Shown here: positions 33,120 through 42,141 of the stretch, in pieces
Layout of the letters: each line of letters starts with the position of its first letter
Position numbering within the stretch: the stretch's first letter is position 1
From: Negativicutes bacterium
GTDB taxonomy: Bacteria > Bacillota_C > Negativicutes > Sporomusales_B > JARLHX01
Length of the DNA: 64,000 nucleotides
NCBI GenBank assembly: GCA_031292035.1
Contig: JARLHX010000092.1
Span: 124,001-188,000 of the forward strand
Direction of reading: 5' to 3'
Made by a program: the position numbers and the translations under genes
The notes under the pieces: model-generated
The model's input: the letters and a program-made list of their open reading frames with translations, nothing else
Database searches by the model: none
What the model was told of the DNA's origin: nothing

Positions 33120-33974
33120 CTAGCGGCCAGACAACTGCAGTAGTTCGGCCGATATTTTATTCAGTCCGGCAGCCATCCGGGTGATGTCCTGGGTGGCCTG
33201 GGCCTGGCGATGGACGACTTCGCTGTTTTGCTGCATGTACTGAACCACTTGCTCTACTGAGGACTGAAATTCCTTCAATACTTCTTTGATGGCCACCACC
33301 GAATGGCCGCTTTCCTCGGCCAGCTTGCGGACCTCGCCGGCCACGACGGCAAAGCCGCGACCCAGGTCGCCGGCACGGGCGGCCTCGATGGAGGCGTTGA
33401 GACCCAGCAGGTTGGACTGACTGCTGACTTTGGTGATGACATTGAGGATCTGGGTGGTCTTGTAGAGATCTTTTCCGGTTTGTTCGGCCAGTGCCATGGC
33501 CTGGGCGGTGGCTGCAGCCAACTGCTGGGAGGATGCGCTGAGATCCTCGAGCGATTGGGTCGCCTGGCGGACCGAGTCGTTCATCCGCTGGGCCATACTC
33601 TGGATATTGCCCTTGATTTCCTCGTCTTCCAGCCGGGTCAGCACCAACCCGGCGGCGATCTTTGCGATGGGCTCGACAATGGCGATCGGGCCGGCAATGC
33701 CGAAAGAACCGATTTTTTGTCCCTGGAGAACGACAGCCAGGTTGAAGCCTTCTTTGAGGGTGGCGCTGTTAGCAGCCGCATCTTCGGCGCTGACGGCGAT
33801 GGAGGTGAGATTGCCTGACAAAATTTTTCGCGAGCCGGCATGGACAACTCCCAGGCGTTTCCCGGCCGAATCGGCGATGATGGTGCCGGTATCGTCGCAG
33901 ACGATGGTATGATAGCCGGAGCGGTTGTAAATAAAATCAACAATTTCAGAAGCGATCACCGGGTTGATCTTCAT
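33120..33974 (-). CDS. Soluble methyl-accepting chemotaxis protein
   Basis: 284 residues with no membrane helix. The N-terminal ~110 residues ([40 protein letters not shown]) look like a CdaR-type sugar-diacid recognition domain. The C-terminal half is a short signalling hairpin with [20 protein letters not shown] and [17 protein letters not shown]. It is too short for a full coiled adaptation region and has no CheR-binding pentapeptide. It probably senses a cytoplasmic acid or sugar acid and signals through CheA; partners are not here. Confidence 0.85.
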   Translation of the reverse strand: MKINPVIASEIVDFIYNRSGYHTIVCDDTGTIIADSAGKRLGVVHAGSRKILSGNLTSIAVSAEDAAANSATLKEGFNLAVVLQGQKIGSFGIAGPIAIVEPIAKIAAGLVLTRLEDEEIKGNIQSMAQRMNDSVRQATQSLEDLSASSQQLAAATAQAMALAEQTGKDLYKTTQILNVITKVSSQSNLLGLNASIEAARAGDLGRGFAVVAGEVRKLAEESGHSVVAIKEVLKEFQSSVEQVVQYMQQNSEVVHRQAQATQDITRMAAGLNKISAELLQLSGR

Positions 33975-34212
33975 GTTGACATGACCTCCAGCTTAGATAT
34001 TTCGGTATGATGGTCTGACCAAGAAAGAGATTTCGCCGAAATAGGGCAAAGTCCTTCAAAATAATAGGAAATTATTTGGAATATTTCATAATTTTGCAAC
34101 AAAATAATCCAGATAGGGCGACAAGCGTAACGTTTCATGATGTGGTGAAAGGAATTCCCGCCAGCGGCAAGGAAGGTAATAGCAGGAAAATAATAGCTGA
34201 CAGGAGGAGCCT

Positions 34213-34824
34213 TTGAAAATGAAGATTCGGTCTATGAGTCTGGCAATCCTGCTGATACTGGTCTTTTTTCTCCTTGGTTGCGGTGCCGGCCGCGCTGCCT
34301 CGCCTGCATCGGAAGCGGCGAAAGAGCCGGCGGTTTCCCGGACGCCGGTCGCATGGCAGTCGGACGGCGTGATCGGCGACAATGAGTATACCTCTTACCA
34401 GAAAGTCGGCGGGGGCATTGAAGTGTATTCCCGGGTGAACGGCGACACGGTGATGTTTGGCATCAGGGCGGCAGCCAAGGGCTATGTATCGATTGGCATC
34501 GGCGCCGAGGAGAAGATGAAGGGCGCCGATATTTTGATGTGCTCTTTCAAAGACGGTGCGGCGGTGGTTACCGAGATGGTGAGCAGCGGGCCTTACGGAC
34601 CGCATCCTCCCATGCAGTCAGCCAGCACGGTCAGTCAGGTCAGCGGCAAGCAGCAGGACGGGGTGATCACCATCGAGTTCAGCCGCAAGCTAGCCCCGGA
34701 CGGTGCGGGGGCCAAGCCGCTGAAAATCGGGGAAAATCCGGTGATCTGGGCGGTTGGTGACAGCATGGATATTTCGCAGAAGCACACCGGCCGCGGCAAC
34801 GGTACGTTGGTTTTGGTGCAGTAG
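34213..34824 (+). CDS. DOMON-domain lipoprotein
   Basis: About 203 residues from TTG 34213 (AGGAGG five bases upstream; ATG 34219 is the alternative). A lipobox (FFLLGCG) gives a lipid-anchored exported protein. The rest is a DOMON domain: WQSDGVIGDNEYTSY, GYVSIGIGAEEKMKGADILM, and a C-terminal D...KHTGRGNGTL with the His typical of haem-binding DOMON (cellobiose dehydrogenase/b561 type). With the next gene it should form an extracytoplasmic electron-transfer pair. Haem binding is inferred from the Met and His positions. Confidence 0.75.
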   Translation: MKMKIRSMSLAILLILVFFLLGCGAGRAASPASEAAKEPAVSRTPVAWQSDGVIGDNEYTSYQKVGGGIEVYSRVNGDTVMFGIRAAAKGYVSIGIGAEEKMKGADILMCSFKDGAAVVTEMVSSGPYGPHPPMQSASTVSQVSGKQQDGVITIEFSRKLAPDGAGAKPLKIGENPVIWAVGDSMDISQKHTGRGNGTLVLVQ

Positions 34825-34836
34825 GGGGAAGCGGGA

Positions 34837-35250
34837 ATGGATTACTATCACCTTGCCAAAGGAATGGGCAAAGTTGCTTTCTCCGGCGTTTGGTTGGCTG
34901 CCGCTTACTATCTGGCGCGGACGGCGTTTATCTTTGCGATGAAGCGGCCGAGCCTGGCCGGTTTCAAGGGCGTTTTGGAGCAAGTTGTCCCAATTGCCCG
35001 CAATGCCCACCCCTATATCGGTGTGGCAGTGCTGCTCGTTTTTCCGTTTCACGCCTTTATGATGTATAGTCCCTATGGCATCGGTGTGCGCATGGTGACG
35101 GGAATGGTCAGCGCGGCGGGGGCGGTTGCCACCATTTCGCTTGGTTTTGCCTTGTGGCGCAATAGGGGCAATCTAAAGGTGCGGCAATGGCACCGGCTGT
35201 CGATGTTCATGCTGCTCGCGGCAGCTACCGCCCATAATTTGTTCAAGTAA
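34837..35250 (+). CDS. Four-helix putative di-haem cytochrome b
   Basis: 137 residues with four membrane helices (about 14-33, 56-75, 82-104, 117-135). Two helices carry paired histidines at the same spacing: His58 and His72, and His119 and His133 (H-x13-H twice). That is the arrangement used by ferric-reductase and NOX-like di-haem membrane cytochromes b. No flavin domain is fused. It lies 12 bases after the DOMON lipoprotein, so a trans-membrane electron path to the outside is likely. The start codon ATG follows GGGGGAAGCGGG. Confidence 0.7.
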   Translation: MDYYHLAKGMGKVAFSGVWLAAAYYLARTAFIFAMKRPSLAGFKGVLEQVVPIARNAHPYIGVAVLLVFPFHAFMMYSPYGIGVRMVTGMVSAAGAVATISLGFALWRNRGNLKVRQWHRLSMFMLLAAATAHNLFK

Positions 35251-35268
35251 CGAGGTTTCGCTAAAAGT

Positions 35269-35302
35269 AAAACTACCCTCCGGCATGCCGGAGGGTAGTT
35301 TT
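35269..35302. terminator. Bidirectional terminator
   Basis: A perfect 16-bp stem AAAACTACCCTCCGGC with a two-base centre, between convergent cytochrome and superoxide dismutase genes. Confidence 0.85.
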
Positions 35303-35317
35303 GGGTTGGGGGGAAGG

Positions 35318-35887
35318 TTAGCCGCCGCATTCGCAGGGGGGCTCCAGCGGCTCGATGACGCCGCAGGCCAGACGTTTTCCGGAGGCACCGGCCGGCTGGC
35401 TGCGATAGTCGTCCGGGTTTTGGTGGATAATGACCGATTTGCCGATAACATCCTGGACGCAGAATTTATCGGTGAAAAAGGTCATATACGCTTTGCCGTG
35501 GTTGGAGAATAGGACGGGAAAATCACCGGGGTGGTTCCCGTGGGGCTGTTTGGTGGGATTCCAGTGTCCGCCGCTGGCCTTGAAGGGGTCACACGGGTCG
35601 CCGACCTGACAGTCGCCATGGTCATGGATGTGGAAACCATGGGGACCGATGGGGGGCTGGCCGTCTTTTCCCGGACAATAGGGGGGCAGACCGCGGATTT
35701 CGGCGCAGACCTCGGTGCCGCCAGGCACCTCTTTGAAGATCACCCGGCCTTTGATATTCGGGGCCAGCGGCCCGCCCTTCACCATGGCGACGGCCATTGC
35801 TGTCGCCTGCTCATACTCGGGATAACATTCGGTGAAAAGCTGGCAACGGGTACAGAAACATTCTTGGGGGAAATCCCAGGGATTCAT
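35318..35887 (-). CDS. Cu/Zn superoxide dismutase, cytoplasmic form with extra cysteines
   Basis: 189 residues. The SodC core is complete: GFHIHDHGDC (Cu ligands), HWNPTKQPHGNHPGDFP (Zn ligands), SVIIHQNPDD and the active-site Arg in GKRLACG. Unusual features are the lack of a signal peptide, a Cys-rich N-terminus (ECFCTRCQLFTEC) and a CECGG end, suggesting an extra metal or disulfide module. It would dismutate superoxide; a cytosolic location is inferred. AAGGAGATG precedes the ATG. Confidence 0.85.
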   Translation of the reverse strand: MNPWDFPQECFCTRCQLFTECYPEYEQATAMAVAMVKGGPLAPNIKGRVIFKEVPGGTEVCAEIRGLPPYCPGKDGQPPIGPHGFHIHDHGDCQVGDPCDPFKASGGHWNPTKQPHGNHPGDFPVLFSNHGKAYMTFFTDKFCVQDVIGKSVIIHQNPDDYRSQPAGASGKRLACGVIEPLEPPCECGG

Positions 35888-36002
35888 GCTATCATCTCCT
35901 TACGGAAGTACGGCTTATTTTATTTTATGTCGTCCCGGCAGCGGAGGTGACAGCCGATCTGGCGGATGTGGGAGGCAAGCAGGGAAAAGGACGGCGCGGT
36001 CA

Positions 36003-36035
36003 CAAAAAAACGGCGCAGGCCAATAGCCTGCACCG
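36003..36035 (-). terminator. Terminator of the membrane protein gene
   Basis: CGGCGCAGGC (36011-36020) pairs with GCCTGCACCG (36026-36035); on the minus strand seven T follow. Confidence 0.75.
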
Positions 36036-36050
36036 GGTGGAGGGAGTCTG

Positions 36051-36884
36051 TCAGGTCTGCCGGTTATTCAGCAAACGGTTGTTGAGCGCAAGGAGAAGGA
36101 GAAAGATGCCGCAGTCCAACAGCGTTTTGCCGAGCGGTGACCAGTCGGGAGCAAAGTGGAGGACGCCCATTTTTCCAAGGGTAATATTGGCGGCATAAAT
36201 CAAGGCGGCGCCGATAGTCCACCAGTAGCGGTTTTTGAGGCGATAGATGAGGAGCACAACGAGCAGCGACAGGATAAAAATATAAACGGTGGCAAAGGCG
36301 GTAGAATCCCTGCCGGGGTTGAGAAACCAGCCTGCCTGGTAGCGAAAGGCGCCGGTGAGCCACACCAGGAAGGTGGCGCTTGCATCGCTGAAAATGGTGA
36401 AAAAGTATAGGGTGACTGCTCTGACGAGGCGGCTTGGCCTTTGACTCAGAAGGGCATACCATTTTTGGGCGATCACAAGTCCTACTATGAGTAGGAGTCC
36501 GGTATAGGCGGTTTTCCACCAGAAGTGCTGATAAAAGCCGAGGGTCAGTGACAGCCATTCGACCCCCATGACGGCGCAGGAAATGAGGAGCATCCAGACC
36601 GCGGTCAAGTGGTGTGTCGCCACAAAGGCGGCAATCATCGGCACGACAAATCCGTCTGAGACAATAGCGCCTAAAGTACTGTCGGAATAGGGGTCTATTA
36701 GTACTTCTGGGTAATAGGCATAGGCTTCAAATACAACCATGACGAAAAATTCTACCATATAAGTGAGTCCGCCCATAAAGAGATAAAGGGCCACTACCGG
36801 ACGTTTAGCGCGCTTGTGGAGGGCGAAGGTGAATAGGGTTAGACTGACTGCGGCCAGCATTAGATACCAGGCGTGGTTGGGCAT
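36051..36884 (-). CDS. Multi-helix membrane protein, unknown
   Basis: 277 residues with eight or so membrane helices and short loops; Trp and Tyr are frequent at the ends (HFWWKTAYTG, NRYWWTIG). No motif known to me. AAGGAGGGC precedes the ATG. It has its own terminator and no operon partner. The overall style resembles the spore-former CBO0543-like membrane protein at 7.6 kb, but no clear homology. Confidence 0.6.
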   Translation of the reverse strand: MPNHAWYLMLAAVSLTLFTFALHKRAKRPVVALYLFMGGLTYMVEFFVMVVFEAYAYYPEVLIDPYSDSTLGAIVSDGFVVPMIAAFVATHHLTAVWMLLISCAVMGVEWLSLTLGFYQHFWWKTAYTGLLLIVGLVIAQKWYALLSQRPSRLVRAVTLYFFTIFSDASATFLVWLTGAFRYQAGWFLNPGRDSTAFATVYIFILSLLVVLLIYRLKNRYWWTIGAALIYAANITLGKMGVLHFAPDWSPLGKTLLDCGIFLLLLALNNRLLNNRQT

Positions 36885-36948
36885 GGTGATGGAATGCCCT
36901 CCTTGATGGTCGGCGGTTTATTGCACGCGGCATGTTATAGTTTTTCAT

Positions 36949-37068
36949 GTGGAGCTAAATCGATACACCGGGTTGTTCCAGCTGACGGATAATATTTCGG
37001 TCTGGTTGCTTTTGGCGGGGGCCGGTGAAGAGGCCGGAGGGATTGGCGGATTGGGTGGCGAAGAATAG
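36949..37068 (+). CDS. Possible 39-residue microprotein upstream of mutY
   Basis: GTG 36949 to TAG 37068 encodes MELNRYTGLFQLTDNISVWL and a Gly/Glu-rich end. There is no clear ribosome site, so this is only a candidate; the otherwise empty gap (36885-37099) also holds the leader of the minus-strand membrane gene. Confidence 0.25.
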   Translation: MELNRYTGLFQLTDNISVWLLLAGAGEEAGGIGGLGGEE

Positions 37069-37099
37069 ATGACGATAGTTTAAACAAGGCGGAGTTGAT

Positions 37100-38158
37100 G
37101 TGGTGAGTCTGGCTGAATTGCTGCTTGCATGGTACGACGGGGCCAAGCGTGACCTGCCCTGGCGCAGGGACAGCGACCCCTACAAGATATGGGTATCGGA
37201 GATTATGCTGCAGCAGACTAGGGTGGAGGCGGTCAAGCCTTATTTTGAGCGCTGGCTGGAGCGGTTTCCCACCCTGGGTGAGCTGGCAGCGGCTGACGAC
37301 GACGAGGTGCTGCGCCACTGGCAGGGGCTGGGCTATTATTCGCGGGCCCGCCACCTGCTGGCCGGGGTGCGGGAGGTGGCGGCGAGCTACGGCGGCCGCA
37401 TCCCGGATACCAGGGAAGAAATCAGGACGGTGCCTGGCATCGGCGAATATACGGCCGGCGCTATTCTCAGTATGGCCTATGGTCAGGCTGAGCCGGCGGT
37501 GGACGGCAATGTCCTCAGGGTGTTTAGCCGGCTTTTTTGTCTGGAGGCGGATGTGGCCACCGCCCCGGCCAAACGCCGGGTGGTTGAGCTGGTGACCGAG
37601 GCGATGCCGGGAGGGCGGTGCGGCGATTTCAACCAGGCGCTGATGGACCTGGGGGCCACTATTTGTCTGCCCAAGTCGCCCCGTTGTTCGGTTTGTCCGC
37701 TTACCACCTTGTGCTGCGCCTTCGACCGGGGCGACCAGAGCCTGTTTCCGGTCAAGCGCAAGAAGGCGCCGCCCCTGCCGGTCCGAGTGGCGGCGGCGGT
37801 GGTGGAGCGCGGCGGGAGTTATCTGGTGCGGCGGCGGCCGGACAAGGGGCTGCTGGCCGGGATGTGGGAGTTTCCGGCGGTGGAGGCAGGGGAGGCGGGT
37901 GATCTCCGGATTGTGCTCCAGACTGCTGTTGGGGCCGAGACGGGGCAATCGATCCTGACCGGCGAGATTCTGCTGGAACTGACACATACTTTCAGCCACC
38001 GCCAGTGGCTGATCACCTTTTACCGCTGCCATTTGGAGGGGGAGAGCTCACTTTCGGGCGGGGGGCTTCGCTGGGTAGGGATTGAGGAATGGCAGGGGCT
38101 CACCTGGGCCGGACCGCACGGCAAAATGGCCGCATTTCTGGCTGGCGGAGGGGCATGA
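37100..38158 (+). CDS. mutY: A/G-specific adenine glycosylase
   Basis: 352 residues. Start LAELLLAWYDGAKRDLPWRR; catalytic Glu in WVSEIMLQQT; helix-hairpin-helix VPGIGEYTAGAI; catalytic Asp in VDGNVLRV; and the [4Fe-4S] motif C-x6-C-x2-C-x5-C (CLPKSPRCSVCPLTTLC). A C-terminal NUDIX-like domain (VERGGSYLVRRRPDKGLLAG) reads 8-oxoguanine. It removes adenine opposite oxidised guanine. GTG start at 37100 (or the next GTG, 37103) behind GGCGGAG. Confidence 0.93.
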   Translation: MVSLAELLLAWYDGAKRDLPWRRDSDPYKIWVSEIMLQQTRVEAVKPYFERWLERFPTLGELAAADDDEVLRHWQGLGYYSRARHLLAGVREVAASYGGRIPDTREEIRTVPGIGEYTAGAILSMAYGQAEPAVDGNVLRVFSRLFCLEADVATAPAKRRVVELVTEAMPGGRCGDFNQALMDLGATICLPKSPRCSVCPLTTLCCAFDRGDQSLFPVKRKKAPPLPVRVAAAVVERGGSYLVRRRPDKGLLAGMWEFPAVEAGEAGDLRIVLQTAVGAETGQSILTGEILLELTHTFSHRQWLITFYRCHLEGESSLSGGGLRWVGIEEWQGLTWAGPHGKMAAFLAGGGA

Positions 38159-38304
38159 AAAACTTACCCGGTCGATTTAGCAAGGAATTAGAGAGAAAAC
38201 GGCGAATATAAAGTATGTTAAAATTGTGATCCTGGAAATTTGACGCAGGGACTTTGGAAGTTTGCGTAGAATCTTGTCAGGACACAATTTATAGGGAGAC
38301 GCTG

Positions 38305-39123
38305 ATGAAGAGGAAGTATTTGCCGGCGGCACTGGTTGCCGCCGTTATTGCCCTAATCTGGCTGGGAGCTACGGGTTGTGCGCCTGCCGCCAAGGATCGG
38401 ACCCCGGCCCCTGCGGTTCAGCCGGCCGGACAGACTGCGGCGAAGACACCGCCGCCGGCGGGAATTCCGGTGCTGATGTATCACAGCATCGGCGAAGAAA
38501 AGAATAACGAAGCGGTGATCGCCAAGGAGCGTTTTGCCGAACAGATGGCATTTCTCGCCAAACAAAATTTCCAGCCTATTTCACTGGATGAATTATACGC
38601 CTACCTGAGCGGAACCGGCCAACTGCCGGCCAAGCCGGTGGTGCTGACTTTTGATGACGGCTACCGCGATACCTACGAAGTCGCCCTGCCCATCCTCAAA
38701 CAGTACGGCTTCAAGAGTGTGCTGTTTATCCCGGGGACGTTCGCCGGTGAGCGGCTGAGCTGGCAGGAGCTAAAAGAGATGAAGGCCGCCGGGATGGAAG
38801 TGCAGTCCCACAGCCTTACCCATCGCGACCTGGGCCCGATGTCGCCGGCCGAGCAGGCGGCAGAAATCACCAAGTCGAAAGAAATGCTGGACAAGTTCCT
38901 GGACCAGGATACCCGCTATTTTTGTTATCCCAACGGGAGCTACAACGCCGATACCCTCAGGCTGCTGAAGGAGAAGGGTTTCCGGCTGGCAGTCACCATC
39001 GAACCGGGTTGGGTTAAACTGCATGACGAACCGCTGACTCTAAAGCGGGTTTGGATGGGTAACGGTGTCGATCTGGCTCATTTTGAGGAAAGGCTGACTC
39101 GCAGCGATTATTCTATTTTATGA
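38305..39123 (+). CDS. Polysaccharide deacetylase lipoprotein
   Basis: 272 residues. A lipobox (LGATGC at about residue 22) anchors it outside the membrane, a Pro/Ala linker follows, and the NodB-type deacetylase has PVLMYHSIG, TFDDGYRDTYE (metal Asp pair) and SHSLTHRDL (metal His). It would de-N-acetylate an exported polysaccharide, for example PgaB-like. ATG 38305 follows TAGGGAGAC; the earlier in-frame start has no site. First gene of a probable three-gene exopolysaccharide unit. Confidence 0.85.
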   Translation: MKRKYLPAALVAAVIALIWLGATGCAPAAKDRTPAPAVQPAGQTAAKTPPPAGIPVLMYHSIGEEKNNEAVIAKERFAEQMAFLAKQNFQPISLDELYAYLSGTGQLPAKPVVLTFDDGYRDTYEVALPILKQYGFKSVLFIPGTFAGERLSWQELKEMKAAGMEVQSHSLTHRDLGPMSPAEQAAEITKSKEMLDKFLDQDTRYFCYPNGSYNADTLRLLKEKGFRLAVTIEPGWVKLHDEPLTLKRVWMGNGVDLAHFEERLTRSDYSIL

Positions 39124-39157
39124 CGCTTTGTCGAAATAACTGTCAAAGAGGGTATGT

Positions 39158-40384
39158 ATGACCAAACCGCCGGAAAACTCTCAAATGAAGATGATGTTAA
39201 CAAAAATAAAAACGCTGGCTGACGAAGCGAAAACGCGCAGTTGTACAGCCTGGACAGAATTTGTCAATCGCCCGGCAGTCGCCAAGGCGCTGGCTTTGGC
39301 TGTCGTTCTCTGGGCCGTGGTCTGGGGCGCGGTGGTGCGGGGCTGGGAAGCCTTTGTCAGTCTGCCGGTTGTCGTGAAGCTGTCGGAAAGGGCCGCACGC
39401 TTGCCGTATGCGGACAAGCTGAAGGCTTGTTTTGCTACGGGTGCGGGGCGGCGCAGCCTTTTCCTGCGGTTTCTCGCCATCAATCTGGTGATTCTGATCC
39501 TGACCTCTCCGGTCATCGTGCTTTACGGTCCCTTTATCAACGTTAAACGCGCGGTGGTGGGAGCCATCTACACCTCTCGCCATCCGCAGTATATCACCTG
39601 GCTGATGTCAGATGCCCAGGTCAAAAAAATCATCGGCGACGAGGTGGACGCCGCTCAGCTTCGCCAGCAGATGTTGCAGTTCACCAAACGCGACGATGAT
39701 ACCCTGAAGCTGGTCAATATTACCAGTTCCCGTTTCCAGGGCTATATGCTTGAGGTGCCTGATCCTACCCGGATCAAGGCCGCCACTGCCAAGGACATCC
39801 GCGAAAAAGGCGATACGGTCAGCACCATCGCCCTTTACAATAACGCCATCGCCGCCATCAACGCCGGCGGTTTTCACGATCCGTCAGGCACCGGCACCGG
39901 ACGCCTGCCCTATGGCGTCATTATCCATGAAGGCAAATTCCTGGTGGGTGACGATATCACCGATCCGGTACAGGTCATCGGCCTGACCCGGAGCGGTGTG
40001 CTGATGGCCGGCACCTATACCCCGAAAGAGATGCGGGCGATGAATATGGTGGAAGGGGTGACCTTCGGGCCGCCGCTGATCATCAACGGCAAGAAACTGA
40101 TTACCGAGGGGGACGGCGGCTGGGGTATCGCGCCGCGCACCGCCATTGGCCAGCGTAAGGACGGGACCATTTTGCTGCTGGTCATCGATGGCCGCCAGCC
40201 TGGCTACTCCATCGGCGCCACCCTGCTGGACGTCCAGAACATCCTCTATGAGCAGGGGGCCTACAATGCCGCCAATCTTGACGGCGGGTCCAGCACCACC
40301 CTTTTCTACAACGGTAAAGTCGTGAACCGGCCGGCTGATATGCTGGGGGAACGGATGATTCCCACCGCGTTCATTGTGAAATAA
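39158..40384 (+). CDS. Membrane-anchored phosphodiester glycosidase (NAGPA-domain)
   Basis: 408 residues. A cytosolic N-terminus with possible amphipathic helices, one or two membrane segments (near 45-60 and 105-125), and a large outer NAGPA domain: AAINAGGFHDPSG, RTAIGQRKDGTILLLVIDGR and the characteristic NLDGGSSTTLFYNGK near the end. The family cleaves N-acetylglucosamine phosphodiester or acts on exopolysaccharides. It follows the deacetylase by 34 bases and probably trims the same polymer. Confidence 0.85.
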   Translation: MTKPPENSQMKMMLTKIKTLADEAKTRSCTAWTEFVNRPAVAKALALAVVLWAVVWGAVVRGWEAFVSLPVVVKLSERAARLPYADKLKACFATGAGRRSLFLRFLAINLVILILTSPVIVLYGPFINVKRAVVGAIYTSRHPQYITWLMSDAQVKKIIGDEVDAAQLRQQMLQFTKRDDDTLKLVNITSSRFQGYMLEVPDPTRIKAATAKDIREKGDTVSTIALYNNAIAAINAGGFHDPSGTGTGRLPYGVIIHEGKFLVGDDITDPVQVIGLTRSGVLMAGTYTPKEMRAMNMVEGVTFGPPLIINGKKLITEGDGGWGIAPRTAIGQRKDGTILLLVIDGRQPGYSIGATLLDVQNILYEQGAYNAANLDGGSSTTLFYNGKVVNRPADMLGERMIPTAFIVK

Positions 40385-40400
40385 CAAGGAGGAGCAGCAT

Positions 40401-41264
40401 TTGAACAAACGTAAAATCGTTATCTGGCTTGCCGCCATACTGCTTTTCCAGGGAGCCATTTATTTGTATCTCGATCAGGTGCTGTTTGCGCCTGCTTCGG
40501 CTTTTCAGGTGACTGCCGCCGAGACTGTGACCAGCGGCAAAGCCTACTACTCGATGAAACGCCAGTATATGGCGGTGGTTAAAGCCGGAGTGGTGGAGAT
40601 ATTCTCCCCGGACAACAAGCTGCTGCGGTCCCTGCCGCTGGGCGATCAGAAGGTGACCTACTTCAAGTGGCTGGATGACCGCAACTTGGCCCTGATGGCC
40701 CTGCAGCAGGATGTGCCAGGCGGCAGCAAAGCCACCCTCACCCGGATCAATCCCATGGCGGAGGGGCAGGAGCTCTCGGCTGACATCGAGAAACTGCCGC
40801 TGGGCAGCGCCATCATCGATGTGGCCTTTTCCACCGCCACCAACGCCATCTATATGCAGGTGCATGTGGGCAAGGGGCCGGATACCTACCAGATTTACCG
40901 CACCGACGCCAACCACAATCTGCAGCGGGCCTTTCTTACCACCACCCGGCTGGCGCGAATCGCCACCCTGTTTGATATTGACTATCTGATTTACGACAAT
41001 CTGCCGGACAACACGGTTATCGCCCGTTATACCGACGGGAGCTGGCTGGTCATTTCGCCGATCGGCAAGTATCGTCTGGTGGGCACGGTGGGCAATGACG
41101 TCTATATCGCCCGGGTCAATAACGACGGACTGGCAATCGCCATCCTCAAGGGCACCTTTATCAAAGCCGGTGTAAAACCTAATTTTGCCGAATACCGGAC
41201 CCTGTCCGGCCCGACCGACGTCCATCAGCTTGTGGCCGCCGAGCTTGCTAAGCCACTGCCGTAG
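40401..41264 (+). CDS. Single-pass protein with propeller-like outer domain
   Basis: 287 residues from TTG 40401, preceded by AAGGAGGAG. One N-terminal membrane helix (7-26) exports a domain with repeated strand motifs (VTYFKWLDDRNLALMALQQD, SAIIDVAFSTATNAIYMQV), like WD/NHL-type propellers. No family name. It is tightly linked (17 bases) to the NAGPA-domain gene and may be a partner in polymer handling. Confidence 0.65.
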   Translation: MNKRKIVIWLAAILLFQGAIYLYLDQVLFAPASAFQVTAAETVTSGKAYYSMKRQYMAVVKAGVVEIFSPDNKLLRSLPLGDQKVTYFKWLDDRNLALMALQQDVPGGSKATLTRINPMAEGQELSADIEKLPLGSAIIDVAFSTATNAIYMQVHVGKGPDTYQIYRTDANHNLQRAFLTTTRLARIATLFDIDYLIYDNLPDNTVIARYTDGSWLVISPIGKYRLVGTVGNDVYIARVNNDGLAIAILKGTFIKAGVKPNFAEYRTLSGPTDVHQLVAAELAKPLP

Positions 41265-41278
41265 CATCTTCTGACCCA

Positions 41279-41310
41279 TGAAGCCTGGCCTGTGCGGTCA
41301 GGCTTTTTTG
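41279..41310 (+). terminator. Terminator of the exopolysaccharide-type operon
   Basis: AAGCCTG (41281-41287) pairs with CAGGCTT (41299-41305), followed by TTTTTT. Confidence 0.8.
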
Positions 41311-41457
41311 CGGACGTCAGGCGCAAGAAAAGAAGATGTTGTGATGGGGGCCGGCAAAATTTGTCAGGCGGTAGCCGGGCGACTTTTTTGGGGTCACCTC
41401 TTGCACCATTTCCGTTTATGGGAGATAATAAAGGTTGGACAAGAGGGACGGGATAAA

Positions 41458-42141
41458 ATGGAGAAAATAATTGAGCAAATCAGCGGCTGGGAGTATCTCA
41501 GCCAGCTTCCGGCCGAATACGCCGGCTTTGCGCTGGATGCCGGTCAGAGCCAGAGCGGTAGCCAGTATCTGATCTTCGCCTACAAAAAACCAAAAGACTA
41601 TCGCAGCTTTGAGGTTCTCTACGATAAAGCCACTAAGGACTATCTGGCCCGGATCACGGTGGGACTGACCGAATATTATGACGTCAACTATATCTGTGGT
41701 GACCTGGCTTCCTTGGAGCGGACGCTCGCCCTGCGGATGGCACCGACACTCGCCCAGCTTGCCGACCCGGCAGGACAGGGATATGAGAGCATTTTCCATG
41801 ATAAACAGATTGCCCAGTGGCCGTATGCGGCTGAGTTGCCGCCGACTAGCCACGGCTTTACCCGGTTCATCGATCCTCGTACCGCGGTGAAGACCATCAA
41901 TGGTTCGTATATTGTTATCGACTATAGTGATTTTGCTGCAGCCAGCAATCTGATTGTCTACTACAATGTGTATCGCGACGAATTTTTCGGCGAGGTGCGG
42001 CTAAGGTATACCCCCCGGATGATCAATCTGTTTGACGCCAGGGAACTGGTGGATCTGGCCGGGAAACTGAAGGACAATCTTGGGACGGCGCTGGAAGGAT
42101 TGCGCGGGGAGATCAGCCAAGGAGGAGAAAGTTTGAAATGA
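41458..42141 (+). CDS. Uncharacterised protein in the thiD operon
   Basis: 227 residues, soluble, no membrane helix or signal. It contains a region of alternating strands ([39 protein letters not shown]) that suggests a compact alpha-beta fold; no known family. ATG 41458 follows GAGGGACGGG; the frame is open from 41278, but that start is inside the terminator. Its stop overlaps thiD (ATGA), so the two are translationally coupled. Confidence 0.7.
   Translation: MEKIIEQISGWEYLSQLPAEYAGFALDAGQSQSGSQYLIFAYKKPKDYRSFEVLYDKATKDYLARITVGLTEYYDVNYICGDLASLERTLALRMAPTLAQLADPAGQGYESIFHDKQIAQWPYAAELPPTSHGFTRFIDPRTAVKTINGSYIVIDYSDFAAASNLIVYYNVYRDEFFGEVRLRYTPRMINLFDARELVDLAGKLKDNLGTALEGLRGEISQGGESLK

Noticed and set aside
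33975..34212. GGGCAAAG leader as another cyclic-di-GMP riboswitch
   Set aside because: The GACGCAAA-CC and CUAA elements are missing; only a short similarity.
36935..38032. 365-aa minus-strand ORF
   Set aside because: Antisense to mutY, which has its complete Fe-S and catalytic motifs; the product is Pro/Gln/Arg-rich.
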